A program made the translations under genes and the position numbers. Below the pieces are notes generated by a model, which searched no databases, had not been told where the DNA came from, and was given only the letters and a program-made list of their open reading frames with translations. A stretch of DNA of 14,096 nucleotides. Source: CAYLSO01 sp964386525 (GTDB lineage Bacteria; Eisenbacteria; RBG-16-71-46; DASYSL01). Positions 1-10,719 of the stretch are shown piece after piece. The stretch is from assembly GCA_964386525.1 (NCBI GenBank), contig CAYLSO010000290.1:1-14096 (forward strand), in the 5' to 3' direction. Numbering within the stretch: position 1 is the stretch's first letter; every line of letters starts with the position of its first letter.

Positions 1-702
<702 letters not shown>

Positions 703-746
703 CGTGTGCCTCGCATCCGGTGTCGAAGGTGGCGGGTGAAGCGCCG

Positions 747-779
747 GTCGGCGGAGGAGAGCGCGGCCGCGCCGCCGAC
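747..779 (-). promoter_or_regulatory. Stem-loop in the gcvT 5' leader
   Basis: A perfect 8-bp inverted repeat (GTCGGCGG at 747-754, CCGCCGAC at 772-779) encloses a 17-nt loop that itself contains the palindrome CGCGGCCGCG. It lies about 45 nt upstream of the gcvT start, inside the probable untranslated leader. In a GC-rich genome such a repeat could be chance. No T-tract follows, so it is not an intrinsic terminator, and it does not show the conserved glycine-riboswitch elements. The function is unknown. Confidence 0.3.
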
Positions 780-798
780 GTGATCGCGACAGCCGCAG

Positions 799-826
799 AT
801 TAGCAAACCGCGCCACGCAGTGTAAA
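799..826 (-). promoter_or_regulatory. Candidate sigma70-type promoter for gcvT
   Basis: On the minus strand TTTACA (plus positions 826-821; 5 of 6 match to TTGACA) is followed after 16 nt by GCTAAT (804-799; 4 of 6 match to TATAAT). It is the best -35/-10 pair seen in the gap before gcvT and would start transcription near 792, leaving a leader of about 90 nt. The -35 hexamer sits in the T-rich tail of the preceding terminator, so termination and initiation would be adjacent. The call rests only on consensus matching. Confidence 0.35.
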
Positions 827-860
827 GAAAGCGGGCGCCCGCGCGGGGCGCCCGCTTTCT
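820..860 (-). terminator. Rho-independent terminator after the secreted-protein gene
   Basis: A perfect 15-bp inverted repeat (826-840 against 846-860, core GCGGGCGCCC) has a 5-nt loop. Read on the minus strand, the second arm ends in TTTCT and runs into TTTACAC, giving a T-rich tail. It lies 55 nt beyond the TAG stop at 917-915 and before gcvT, so it ends the upstream transcript. Part of the T-tract is inside the stem, which also gives an A-rich start to the hairpin. Confidence 0.85.
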
Positions 861-914
861 GCGTCGCCGTCTCCGGGGCCGGCGCGGGCGGCGCCAATCA
901 CACCGCCCTCTCGC

Positions 915-1886
915 CTACCGTCGCGGCGGCTCGGCGAAGCCATAGAGGCCGTTCTCACGCTCCCAGAGCCGGTCGGGATCGCCGCCGCGCCACGGCAGGA
1001 CGCCGAGCGCGACGAGCCCCGGGCGGTACTCGTAGCGCAGCACGACATGCGCCGCCGCATACTGCGCCGGGTCGAAGTCGACGACCCGCACGCGGTCCCG
1101 CTCCTGGCTGCCCCAGCCGGTGCCGGGGTGGCTGTCCTCGGCGACCGGGCCGCCGAAACCCTCTGCCCGGGCCTGCGGCTCGACGCCGCCGAGGCCGCGG
1201 TCCTGCGGCGCGGCCTTCCCGGTCTCGCGCGGCACGGCATCCCCCGCTCTCGGCGGAGCCGCCTCGGGAGCCTGCGGCAGCGCGCCGTCCGGCCGCGCCC
1301 GCATCGGCTCCTCGCCGCGCAATCGGATCTCGGGCTGCCTCTCGTAGAACGCCAGGACGCGGATCCAGCCGAGGTCGCCGTTGCCCTGGTCGGTGCGCTC
1401 GGCGTAGCTGCGCTCCTCGTCCACGAACACGAAGCGGCTGACGCTGCTCAGACTGCGACGCCAACCCTTGATGGTGGCGCTCTCGTAGGGCCCGAGTACG
1501 TACATCGGTGCTTCCCGGGACAGGGCGCTGCGCCGGCCGTCGATGGCGTTGAGCCCGTCCACGGCCAGCAGGAAGCCGACCCGCTGCCCGGTGGTGTTGC
1601 GCACCTGCACCTCGTAGTGCGCGCCTTCGCGAGCCTCGAGGTACCAGCGGTCGGGGTGGTTCCAAGCGTGGTACAGGGGGGCCGGTCTGCCGGCCACCTT
1701 GACGGTCACCTGCACCGGCCCTTGCCGCACGTCGCCGTCCCGGTCCACCTGCCGGCTGGCGCGCGCCGCCGCCGGCGCCGTCCCCGCCAGCACCGCCAGG
1801 AGCAGTCCGGCGCTCCCCGCGCCGCTCAGCCACCGGACGCGCCGCGATCGCGGCGCCACGGACTGTCGAATCGTCGCCACACGCAT
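915..1886 (-). CDS. Secreted or periplasmic protein of unrecognised family, two conserved-looking regions joined by a Pro/Ala linker
   Basis: The product is 323 residues. An Arg-rich start, a hydrophobic stretch (about residues 23-36) and AAARAS look like a Sec signal peptide cleaved near residue 42. Residues 55-185 form a compact region with GRPAPLYHAWNHPDRWYLEA (66-85), YEVQVRNTTGQRVGFLLAVDG (91-111), a GPYE...KGWRRSL block (132-146), FVFVDEERSYAERT (152-165) and GWIRVLAFYER (173-183), suggesting a beta-rich fold. Residues about 190-255 are a Pro/Ala/Gly/Glu-rich linker. Residues 256-323 (GTGWGSQ, VVDFDPAQ, VVLRYEYRPGLVALG) look like a second conserved piece ending in FAEPPRR. The reading frame is open up to 2006, but ATG 1886 is chosen because GAGGAGG precedes it by 5 nt and the signal peptide begins there. 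The gene stands alone between two terminators. I do not recognise the family and assign no function. Confidence 0.85.
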   Translation of the reverse strand: MRVATIRQSVAPRSRRVRWLSGAGSAGLLLAVLAGTAPAAARASRQVDRDGDVRQGPVQVTVKVAGRPAPLYHAWNHPDRWYLEAREGAHYEVQVRNTTGQRVGFLLAVDGLNAIDGRRSALSREAPMYVLGPYESATIKGWRRSLSSVSRFVFVDEERSYAERTDQGNGDLGWIRVLAFYERQPEIRLRGEEPMRARPDGALPQAPEAAPPRAGDAVPRETGKAAPQDRGLGGVEPQARAEGFGGPVAEDSHPGTGWGSQERDRVRVVDFDPAQYAAAHVVLRYEYRPGLVALGVLPWRGGDPDRLWERENGLYGFAEPPRR

Positions 1887-2017
1887 GGCCGCCTCCTCGC
1901 TCGGGAGCCTCGGTTGCGGGCCGCCGCGGCCCCCACCCGGATCTCCTAGCAAGTGACACTCCGGGCGGGGCCGGGTTTCTCCCGCAACCCGCGAGGACGG
2001 CGACAATCCTCTGTGAA
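1887..2017 (-). other. Gap upstream of the secreted-protein gene; must hold its promoter, none clearly seen
   Basis: Because a terminator precedes it (2064-2018), the secreted-protein gene needs a promoter in this stretch. I found no -35/-10 pair better than chance. Visible structure is a small inverted repeat, CGGGTT at 1972-1977 with AACCCG at 1986-1991, and the GAGGAGG ribosome-binding site just upstream of 1886. No small ORF was convincing. Confidence 0.3.
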
Positions 2018-2064
2018 GGGAAAACGCGGCGGGCCGGCCCCGAGCGGAGCCGGCCCGCGCCGCG
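2018..2064 (-). terminator. Rho-independent terminator after tdh
   Basis: The stem is CGCGGC+GGGCCGGC (2025-2038) pairing with GCCGGCCC (2049-2056) and GCCGCG (2059-2064), with a 2-nt bulge at 2057-2058 and a 10-nt loop. On the minus strand the stem is followed directly by TTTTCCC (2024-2018). It starts 18 nt after the tdh stop and marks the likely end of the exporter-uvrA-tdh transcript. Confidence 0.75.
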
Positions 2065-2081
2065 CAACCGGCGGAGCGCGC

Positions 2082-3173
2082 CTACCCGCGCGCCCCTGCG
2101 ACGGCCCGCGCCGCGCCGCCCGCGCCCTCGGGCAGCTTCTCGCCCCACGGCACCATGGCGATCTTGGCGGCCTTGCCCTCGGCCAGGAGTTCCATGGCCT
2201 GCGGCAGGTCGGCGAGCGGCAAGACGTGCGTGATCACCCGGGAGATGTCGAGCCGTCCGGAGGCGATGAGCGAGGTCATCTGGTGCCAGGTCTCGAACAT
2301 GCGCCGGCCGATGATGCCCTGCACCGTGATGCCCTTGAAGATGACCAGCTTGTCGAGGTCGAGGGTGGTGTCCTGCGCGCAGATGCCGAGCAGCGACAGG
2401 CGCCCGCCGTTGCGCAGCGCGTCGAGGCCCTGCTGGATGACCGCGGGCTGGCCGCTCATCTCGCAGACCACGTCGAGGCCGTGGCCGTGCGTCATGTCGC
2501 GCGCCGCCTGCACCCAGTCCTGCTGCTTGGCGTTGACCACCACGTCGGCGCCGCAGGCCCGCGCCAGGTCGAGGCGGTACTCGTTGATGTCGGTGGCGAT
2601 CACCGGGCCGCCGCCGCAGGCCTTGGCCACCAGGATGGAGAACAGCCCGATGGGCCCGCAGCCGGTCACGGCCACGGAGCCCCCGGCGATCTCGCCGGCC
2701 AGCACGGTGTGCACGGCGTTGCCCAGCGGCTCGAGCGCGACCGCCTGCTCGAGCGGCATCCCCTCCGGCACCGGCCAGGCGTTGATCGCGTCGATGGCGA
2801 GGTACTCGGCGTAGGCCCCGGCGCGGTCGACGCCGATGATCTTGGTGCTCTCGCAGACGTGCCCGAGGTTGCGGCGGCACAGGTAGCAGTGCCCGCACAT
2901 GATGTGCGTCTCGACCGCCACGACCTCCCCCACCCGGCGGCCGCGCACCTCTTTGCCCAGCTCGACGATCTCGCCGCACATCTCGTGCCCGAAGACCAGC
3001 GGCGGCCGGATGCGCCGCTGGGCCCACGGATCCCACTTGTAGATGTGCAGGTCGGTGCCGCAGATGCCGGCGCGCCGCACGCGGATCAGCACCTCGTTCG
3101 AGGCCGGCCGGGGATCGGGGACGGTCGCCATTTCGGCGCCGGCGGCGGGACGGCTCTTGGTCCAGGCTTGCAT
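2082..3173 (-). CDS. tdh: L-threonine 3-dehydrogenase, zinc-dependent medium-chain dehydrogenase
   Basis: The enzyme oxidises L-threonine with NAD+ to 2-amino-3-ketobutyrate, which Kbl splits to glycine and acetyl-CoA. The 363 residues are slightly longer than the E. coli enzyme (341), mainly through an Ala/Gly-rich C-terminal tail after about residue 344. Visible hallmarks are the catalytic-zinc Cys38 in ICGTDLHIYKWDPW (37-50), GHE (62-64), the structural-zinc cysteines C93, C96, C99 and C107, the threonine-dehydrogenase block EPLGNAVHT (148-156), a Rossmann GxGxxG-like GCGPIG (171-176) with Asp195 in TDINEYRLDLA, and VIFKGITVQGIIGRRMFETW (277-296). The GAGGAGG ribosome-binding site overlaps the uvrA stop codon, with only 10 nt between the genes, so translation is probably coupled to uvrA. 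No kbl gene is in the window. Other MDR dehydrogenases are possible, but the HIYKWD and MFETW blocks argue strongly for Tdh. Confidence 0.92.
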   Translation of the reverse strand: MQAWTKSRPAAGAEMATVPDPRPASNEVLIRVRRAGICGTDLHIYKWDPWAQRRIRPPLVFGHEMCGEIVELGKEVRGRRVGEVVAVETHIMCGHCYLCRRNLGHVCESTKIIGVDRAGAYAEYLAIDAINAWPVPEGMPLEQAVALEPLGNAVHTVLAGEIAGGSVAVTGCGPIGLFSILVAKACGGGPVIATDINEYRLDLARACGADVVVNAKQQDWVQAARDMTHGHGLDVVCEMSGQPAVIQQGLDALRNGGRLSLLGICAQDTTLDLDKLVIFKGITVQGIIGRRMFETWHQMTSLIASGRLDISRVITHVLPLADLPQAMELLAEGKAAKIAMVPWGEKLPEGAGGAARAVAGARG

Positions 3174-3183
3174 CGCGCCCTCC

Positions 3184-6114
<2,931 letters not shown>

Positions 6115-6131
6115 GGCGGACGGCGGGGCGG

Positions 6132-7448
6132 CTACTCGAAGCGCAGCGCTTCGACCGGGTCGAGCGAGGCGGCGCGCACCGCCGGATACATGCCGAAGAA
6201 CAGCCCGACGACGAGCGAGAAGCCGAACGCTACGATGACCGACCACAGGGGCGCGGCCGAGGGCAGCGGGGTGAGCAGGTCGACCAGCTTGGCGATCAAC
6301 AGGCCGAGGGCGATGCCGATCGCCCCACCCATGCCGCTCACCGTCATGGCCTCGAAGAGGAACTGCCAGAGGATCGCCCCGCGCCGCGCCCCGAGGGCCT
6401 TGCGCAGGCCGATCTCCTTGGTACGCTCGGTCACCGAGATGAGCATCACGTTCATGACGCCGATGCCGCCCACCAGGAGCGCGATCGAGGCGATGAGGAT
6501 CATGGCGAAGTAGAACGCCCCGGTGATCTGGTGGTAGAGCTCGAGCAGCGCGTCCGAGGTGATGACCGCGAAGTTGTTCTCCTGGTTGGCGCGCAGCCCG
6601 CGGCGGGAGCGCAGCACGTCGGTGATCTGAGCGATGGCGGGGCCCACCGCTTCCGGCCCCAGGGCGCTGGCGTTGAGCAGCACCTCGCCGCGCTTGAGGA
6701 AGGAGCCGGCGCCGCTCGGGAATTGCTTGGCGACCGTCGTGTAGGGCACGATGGCCATCTCGTCCTGGTTGAAACCCAGGAAGCGGCCGCGCGCCTCGAG
6801 CACGCCGATGACCGTGAAGCCGACGCGGCCGACGCGCACCGTCTGGCCAAGGGGGTCCGAGCGGTCGAACAGCGCCTTGTAGGTGTCCTGCCCGAGGACG
6901 CACACCGGGCTGCGGCGGCGCACCTCCTCGGCGGTGAAGAAACGGCCGCGCTCGACCCCCGTGCCCGAGGTCTCCTGGTAGATGTCGTCGGTGCCGAGCA
7001 CGAAGGTGGGCCGCGTCTGCTTCTTGCGCCAGCGCAGCGGCGGCGGGTCGTCGGCGATGTTGACCGCCGACACCGAACGCACCGCCGGGCAGCGCGCCAG
7101 GATGGCGTCCTTGTCTTCCGGGGCGAAGCCCGGGCGCCGCCGCAGGCTGTCCGGGAACCCGCCGATGAAGACCTGCGGCTTGAACTTGCGGATGTAGATG
7201 ACGTTGGTGCCGAAGGACTGGATCTGCTGCGCCATCGAGCGGTTGAGGCCCTGGATCAGCGACACCATGCCGATCACGGTGGTGACGCCGATGATCACCC
7301 CCAGCACGGTGAGGCCGGAGCGCAGCTTGTTGGCGCGCAGGGCGCCGAGCGACATTCGCAGGATCTCGAGCCACAGGCCGGAGCGGTGCGCCACGGACCC
7401 GCGCCTGCGGCCCGGCGGGGCGGCGGGCGGGACGGGACGGGAGTCCAT
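6132..7448 (-). CDS. FtsX/MacB-type ABC transporter permease (second of two)
   Basis: This 438-residue inner-membrane subunit belongs to the MacB/LolC-E/FtsX permease class, which couples ATP hydrolysis in the cytoplasm to movements of a large periplasmic domain instead of moving substrate through the membrane. Order: a Pro/Arg-rich cytoplasmic N-terminus (1-30), ALRANKLRSGLTVLGVIIGV (36-55) with TM1 about 44-66, a MacB-like periplasmic domain (about 75-305), then TM2 (about 312-336), the SVTERTKEIGLRKALGARR loop (338-356), TM3 (about 365-390), TM4 (about 401-422) and the family ending LDPVEALRFE. Its ATG shares one base with the preceding stop (TGATG), a sign of coupled translation. The C-terminal third is close to the neighbouring permease while the periplasmic domains differ strongly, so the two are likely diverged paralogues forming a heterodimer. 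An in-frame extension upstream to 7853 is a shadow. Confidence 0.93.
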   Translation of the reverse strand: MDSRPVPPAAPPGRRRGSVAHRSGLWLEILRMSLGALRANKLRSGLTVLGVIIGVTTVIGMVSLIQGLNRSMAQQIQSFGTNVIYIRKFKPQVFIGGFPDSLRRRPGFAPEDKDAILARCPAVRSVSAVNIADDPPPLRWRKKQTRPTFVLGTDDIYQETSGTGVERGRFFTAEEVRRRSPVCVLGQDTYKALFDRSDPLGQTVRVGRVGFTVIGVLEARGRFLGFNQDEMAIVPYTTVAKQFPSGAGSFLKRGEVLLNASALGPEAVGPAIAQITDVLRSRRGLRANQENNFAVITSDALLELYHQITGAFYFAMILIASIALLVGGIGVMNVMLISVTERTKEIGLRKALGARRGAILWQFLFEAMTVSGMGGAIGIALGLLIAKLVDLLTPLPSAAPLWSVIVAFGFSLVVGLFFGMYPAVRAASLDPVEALRFE

Positions 7449-8671
7449 CACTCGTAGCGCAGCGCGTCCACCGGGTCGAGGCGGGCGGCGCGCGCCGCCG
7501 GGTAGACGCCGAAGAAGACGCCGACCAGGGCCGACATGGCCACGCCGAGCAGGATGGCGGGGCCGCTCACCGCCGAGGGCAGCGGCGAGATGGCGCCGAT
7601 GATCAGGGCGAGGGCCACGCCCAGACCGACCCCGATGGCCCCTCCGACCAGCGACAGGGTGACGGCCTCGACCAGGAACTGTAGCAGCACGTCGCGCCGG
7701 CGGGCGCCCAGCGCCTTGCGCACGCCGATCTCGCGCGTGCGCTCGGTGACCGAGACCAGCATGGTGTTCATGATCACGATGCCGCCGACCACCAGCGAAA
7801 TGCCGGCCACGCCGACGACGACGATGAAGGCGGTGCCGGTGAAGCTCTTCCACAGGTCGAGGAAAGCCTCGGCCGTGGTGATGCCGAAGTCGTCGGGAGC
7901 CCCCACCTTGACGTGGCGGCGGGCGCGCAGCACGGCGCGCACCTCGTCCTGCACCTGCTGCAGGCGGCCGGCGTCGCGCACCTTGACGCCGATGGTGATG
8001 CCGGGCTCGTAGGGCAAGAGCTTCTGCAGCGCGCCGAGCGGCACCAGCACGTAGCGGTCCTGGCTCTCGCCGAAGAAGCTGCCCTTCTTCTTGGCCACGC
8101 CGGCGATCTCGAACCGCCGGCCCTCGACGTCCACGGAACGCCCCGCCGGGTCGGTGCCCGGGAAGAGCTGGTCGGCCACCTCCCAGCCGAGCACCGCCAC
8201 GGAGCGCCGCCGCTCGACGTCGAGGGCGGCCAGGGCGCGCCCGTCGGAGACCTCGAGGGCGTCCACGATCTGGTAGTCGCCGGCCACGCCGCGCACGTTG
8301 ATGCGCTGGGCCTTCCGGCTGCCCGCCTTCACCTCGAGGCCGGCGCTGGCCTCGGACTTGACGTACGCCTGCCCGCCGAGCACGTCGGCGACCGCGTCGG
8401 CGTCGGCCTCGGTGATGTCCGGCCGCTTGGCGGCCTCGCGGAAGGCGTCCTCGTCGAGCACCAGGCCGTACTTGTCCACCCAGAAGACGTCGCTGCCCTC
8501 GGCCAGCAGGCGGTCGGAGACGTAGCGGTTCATCCCCTGGACGAGCGAGATGACGGCGATCACGGCGCTGACACCGATGATGGTGCCGAGCAGCGTCAGC
8601 AGGCTGCGCAGCTTGTTGGCGCGCAGCGCCGCGAACGCGATGCCGGAGCTCTCGCGGAAGTCGATGGCCAC
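7448..8671 (-). CDS. FtsX/MacB-type ABC transporter permease (first of two)
   Basis: This 407-residue inner-membrane permease has the MacB-type layout: ALRANKLRSLLTLLGTIIGV (15-34) with TM1 about 24-45, a periplasmic domain (about 50-275), TM2 (about 280-305), VSVTERTREIGVRKALGARR (307-326), TM3 (about 334-358), TM4 (about 370-391) and LDPVDALRYE at the end. No ATPase domain is fused, unlike E. coli MacB, so it depends on the separate ATPase gene just upstream. It starts with GTG at 8671; GAGG lies 5 nt before it, overlapping the end of the ATPase gene (7-nt gap), and its stop overlaps the next permease start by one base. The substrate cannot be read from the sequence; members of this class export lipoproteins, peptides, macrolides or siderophores. 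Confidence 0.93.
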   Translation of the reverse strand: MAIDFRESSGIAFAALRANKLRSLLTLLGTIIGVSAVIAVISLVQGMNRYVSDRLLAEGSDVFWVDKYGLVLDEDAFREAAKRPDITEADADAVADVLGGQAYVKSEASAGLEVKAGSRKAQRINVRGVAGDYQIVDALEVSDGRALAALDVERRRSVAVLGWEVADQLFPGTDPAGRSVDVEGRRFEIAGVAKKKGSFFGESQDRYVLVPLGALQKLLPYEPGITIGVKVRDAGRLQQVQDEVRAVLRARRHVKVGAPDDFGITTAEAFLDLWKSFTGTAFIVVVGVAGISLVVGGIVIMNTMLVSVTERTREIGVRKALGARRRDVLLQFLVEAVTLSLVGGAIGVGLGVALALIIGAISPLPSAVSGPAILLGVAMSALVGVFFGVYPAARAARLDPVDALRYE

Positions 8672-8678
8672 GCCGGCC

Positions 8679-9401
8679 TCACTCCCCCGCCGGCGCCGGC
8701 GGCGCCGCGCCGTCGCCGCGCACCCGCTCGTCGCTCTCGACCCGCCCGTCCTTGAGGCGGATGATGCGCCGCGCGTGCGCCGCGATGTACTCCTCGTGGG
8801 TGACCAGCACGATGGTGTGCCCGGCGGCGTGGATGCGGTTGACCAGCTCCATGATGGCGTCGCCGGTGCGCGAATCGAGGTTGCCGGTGGGCTCGTCGGC
8901 CAGCAGCAGGGACGGGTTGTTGACCAGGGCGCGGGCGATCGCCACGCGCTGGCGCTGGCCGCCGGAGAGCTCGTTGGGCTTGTGCTTCATGCGGTCGCCG
9001 AGGTCCACGGCGGCCAGCGCCTCGACCGCCCGCTGGCGGCGGGTGGCGGGGGGCGCGCCGGCGTAGATGAGCGGCAGCTCCACGTTGTGCAGGGCGTCGG
9101 CGCGGGCCAGCAGGTTGAAGGTCTGGAAGACGAAACCGATCTGCTCGTTGCGCACCCGCGCCAGCTCGTCGTCGGAGAGCGACGACACCTCCTTGCCCTT
9201 GAGCAGGTAGCGGCCGCCGGTGGGCGAATCGAGACAGCCGATGATGTTCATGAGCGTCGACTTGCCGGAGCCGGAGGGGCCCATGATGGCCAGGTACTCG
9301 CCGTCGGCGATCTCCAGGTCGACGCCGTCGAGGGCGTGGACCTCCTCGCCGCCGACCTGGTAGGTGCGGCGCAGGTCCTCGAGGCGGATGAGGACGCTCA
9401 C
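8679..9401 (-). CDS. MacB/LolD-type ABC transporter ATP-binding protein
   Basis: This 240-residue cytoplasmic ATPase powers the two downstream permeases. Motifs in order: Walker A GPSGSGKST (41-49), the subfamily block LMNIIGCLDSPTGG (50-63), Q-loop Q93 in VFQTFNLL, signature LSGGQRQRVAIARAL (145-159), Walker B LLLADEPTGNLD (165-176) and switch His202 in VLVTHE. The ADEPTGNLD block is typical of the LolD/MacB/FtsE group. All catalytic residues are present, so a homodimer should be active. The C-terminal tail after about residue 225 is Ala/Pro-rich. The GTG start has GGAG 5 nt upstream and lies 10 nt after the adaptor gene. Confidence 0.95.
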   Translation of the reverse strand: MSVLIRLEDLRRTYQVGGEEVHALDGVDLEIADGEYLAIMGPSGSGKSTLMNIIGCLDSPTGGRYLLKGKEVSSLSDDELARVRNEQIGFVFQTFNLLARADALHNVELPLIYAGAPPATRRQRAVEALAAVDLGDRMKHKPNELSGGQRQRVAIARALVNNPSLLLADEPTGNLDSRTGDAIMELVNRIHAAGHTIVLVTHEEYIAAHARRIIRLKDGRVESDERVRGDGAAPPAPAGE

Positions 9402-9411
9402 GACGGCTCCG

Positions 9412-10686
9412 TCAGGGCTTGCGGGCGGCCCGCTCGCCCGGCTTCTCGACCTTGACCTGGGTGCCCGGCTTGAGGTCGCGCAGCACCTGATAAGGGCCGG
9501 TCACCACCTTGTCTCCCGGCTTGACGCTGCCGCTGATCTCGATGTCGGTGTCGCTGGCGATGCCGGTGGTGACCTCGCGGAACTCCACCTTGTGCCCGAC
9601 CAGCACGAAGACGCCGGTCTTCTCGCGGGCCTTGCCCTTGGCCGTCCCCGCCGGGGCGGCCGCGGTCTTCGCCTGGCTGCGCTTGCCGCGGCCGGCCTGG
9701 CGCTTCAGATCCTCCTCGCTGCGCGACACGACCGCCTGGATGGGCACCGACAGGGCGCTGTCGCGCTGCGCCGTCTCGATGGCCACGTCGGCGGTCATAC
9801 CCGGCCGCACCTGCGGCACCCGCTCGTCGAACAGCACCTTGACCTCGAAGTCGGTCTCGCCGGTGCTGCCGGTCAGGCCGGTGCGCGTGGCGCTCTGGGC
9901 GATCTCCTTGACGCGGCCCTTGAAGCTGGTGTCGGGGATGGCGTCGATCTCGATCACGGCCGGCTGGCCGAGCTTGAGGTCGACGACGTCGGTCTCGTCG
10001 ACGTCGGCCTTGGCCAGCATGCGGTCGAGGTCGGCCACCGACAGGATGCGCGTCCCGGGGTTGTTCATGGTGCCGATCATGACGATCTCGCCCTGCTCGA
10101 TGTTGAGCTCGGTCACCACCCCGTCGATGGGCGCCGTGTAGACGGTCTTGGAGAGCTGGTCGCGGGCGGCGCGCAGGGCGGCGCGGGCCCGTGACACCTC
10201 CTGGCCGAAGGCCTCGTACTCGGCCTGGGTCGTCTGGAAGTCGCGCTCGGCCAGCTCCATCTCCCCCGGCGAGAGGAGCTTCTGGGCAAAGAGCGCCTTG
10301 CGCCGCTCGTAGTTCGGCTTGGCGACCTGCCAGGTCGCGGTGGCGCCCCGCAGCCGCGCCTCGGCGCCGGCCAGCAGGGCTTCCGCCTGGCGCGTCTGCT
10401 CCTCATAGCTGGCGGGATCGATGCGCAGCAGCAGCTGGCCCCGCTTGACCTGCTGGCCCTCCTGCACGGCCAACTGCACGACGCGGCCGATCAGCTCGGC
10501 GCTGATGTTGACGATGGTCTCCGGCTCGATGGCGGCCGGCGCCTTGACCACCGCGATCAGCTTCTGCCGCGTCGCCTCCGCCACCTGCACGCTCTTGGCG
10601 GGGCGCGGGCGCAGCACGGCGACGGCGGCGAACAGCACCACGAGGGCCGCCCCGCCGATCCACAGCCAGCGCTTGCGGATCTTCAC
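9412..10686 (-). CDS. MacA-like periplasmic adaptor (membrane fusion / HlyD family)
   Basis: The adaptor links the inner-membrane permeases to the TolC-like channel. The 424 residues comprise a short Lys/Arg cytoplasmic start, TM anchor (about 8-25), a first lipoyl half (about 57-90, with GRVVQLAVQEGQQVKRGQLLLRID), an alpha-helical hairpin (about 92-180, Ala/Glu/Gln-rich, coiled-coil-like), the second lipoyl half (about 182-215, TAPIDGVVTELNIEQGEIV), a beta-barrel (about 222-315) and a C-terminal membrane-proximal domain (358-415). There is no lipobox cysteine, so it is membrane-anchored. Between VPIQAVV (314-320) and GVFVLVG (358-364) sits a highly basic Ala/Lys/Gln segment of about 35 residues, which looks like a flexible insertion in a loop that is short in many relatives. 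GTG start, weak AGAGGT site just upstream; 33 nt separate it from the channel gene. Confidence 0.94.
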   Translation of the reverse strand: MKIRKRWLWIGGAALVVLFAAVAVLRPRPAKSVQVAEATRQKLIAVVKAPAAIEPETIVNISAELIGRVVQLAVQEGQQVKRGQLLLRIDPASYEEQTRQAEALLAGAEARLRGATATWQVAKPNYERRKALFAQKLLSPGEMELAERDFQTTQAEYEAFGQEVSRARAALRAARDQLSKTVYTAPIDGVVTELNIEQGEIVMIGTMNNPGTRILSVADLDRMLAKADVDETDVVDLKLGQPAVIEIDAIPDTSFKGRVKEIAQSATRTGLTGSTGETDFEVKVLFDERVPQVRPGMTADVAIETAQRDSALSVPIQAVVSRSEEDLKRQAGRGKRSQAKTAAAPAGTAKGKAREKTGVFVLVGHKVEFREVTTGIASDTDIEISGSVKPGDKVVTGPYQVLRDLKPGTQVKVEKPGERAARKP

Positions 10687-10719
10687 GGGACCTCTTGTCG
10701 TTGTCGCGGCGTCAGCCGC

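Noticed and set aside
703..825. Glycine riboswitch before gcvT
   Set aside because: I looked for the conserved aptamer pieces (GGAGAG-type and GAAGGGG-type segments) on the minus strand and did not find them in the proper order; only a simple stem-loop is visible.
955..3036. Long minus-strand frame overlapping tdh and the secreted-protein gene
   Set aside because: It is an out-of-frame shadow of both genes; its translation is Arg/Ala/Gly-rich and without domains, and it runs through the terminator at 2018-2064.
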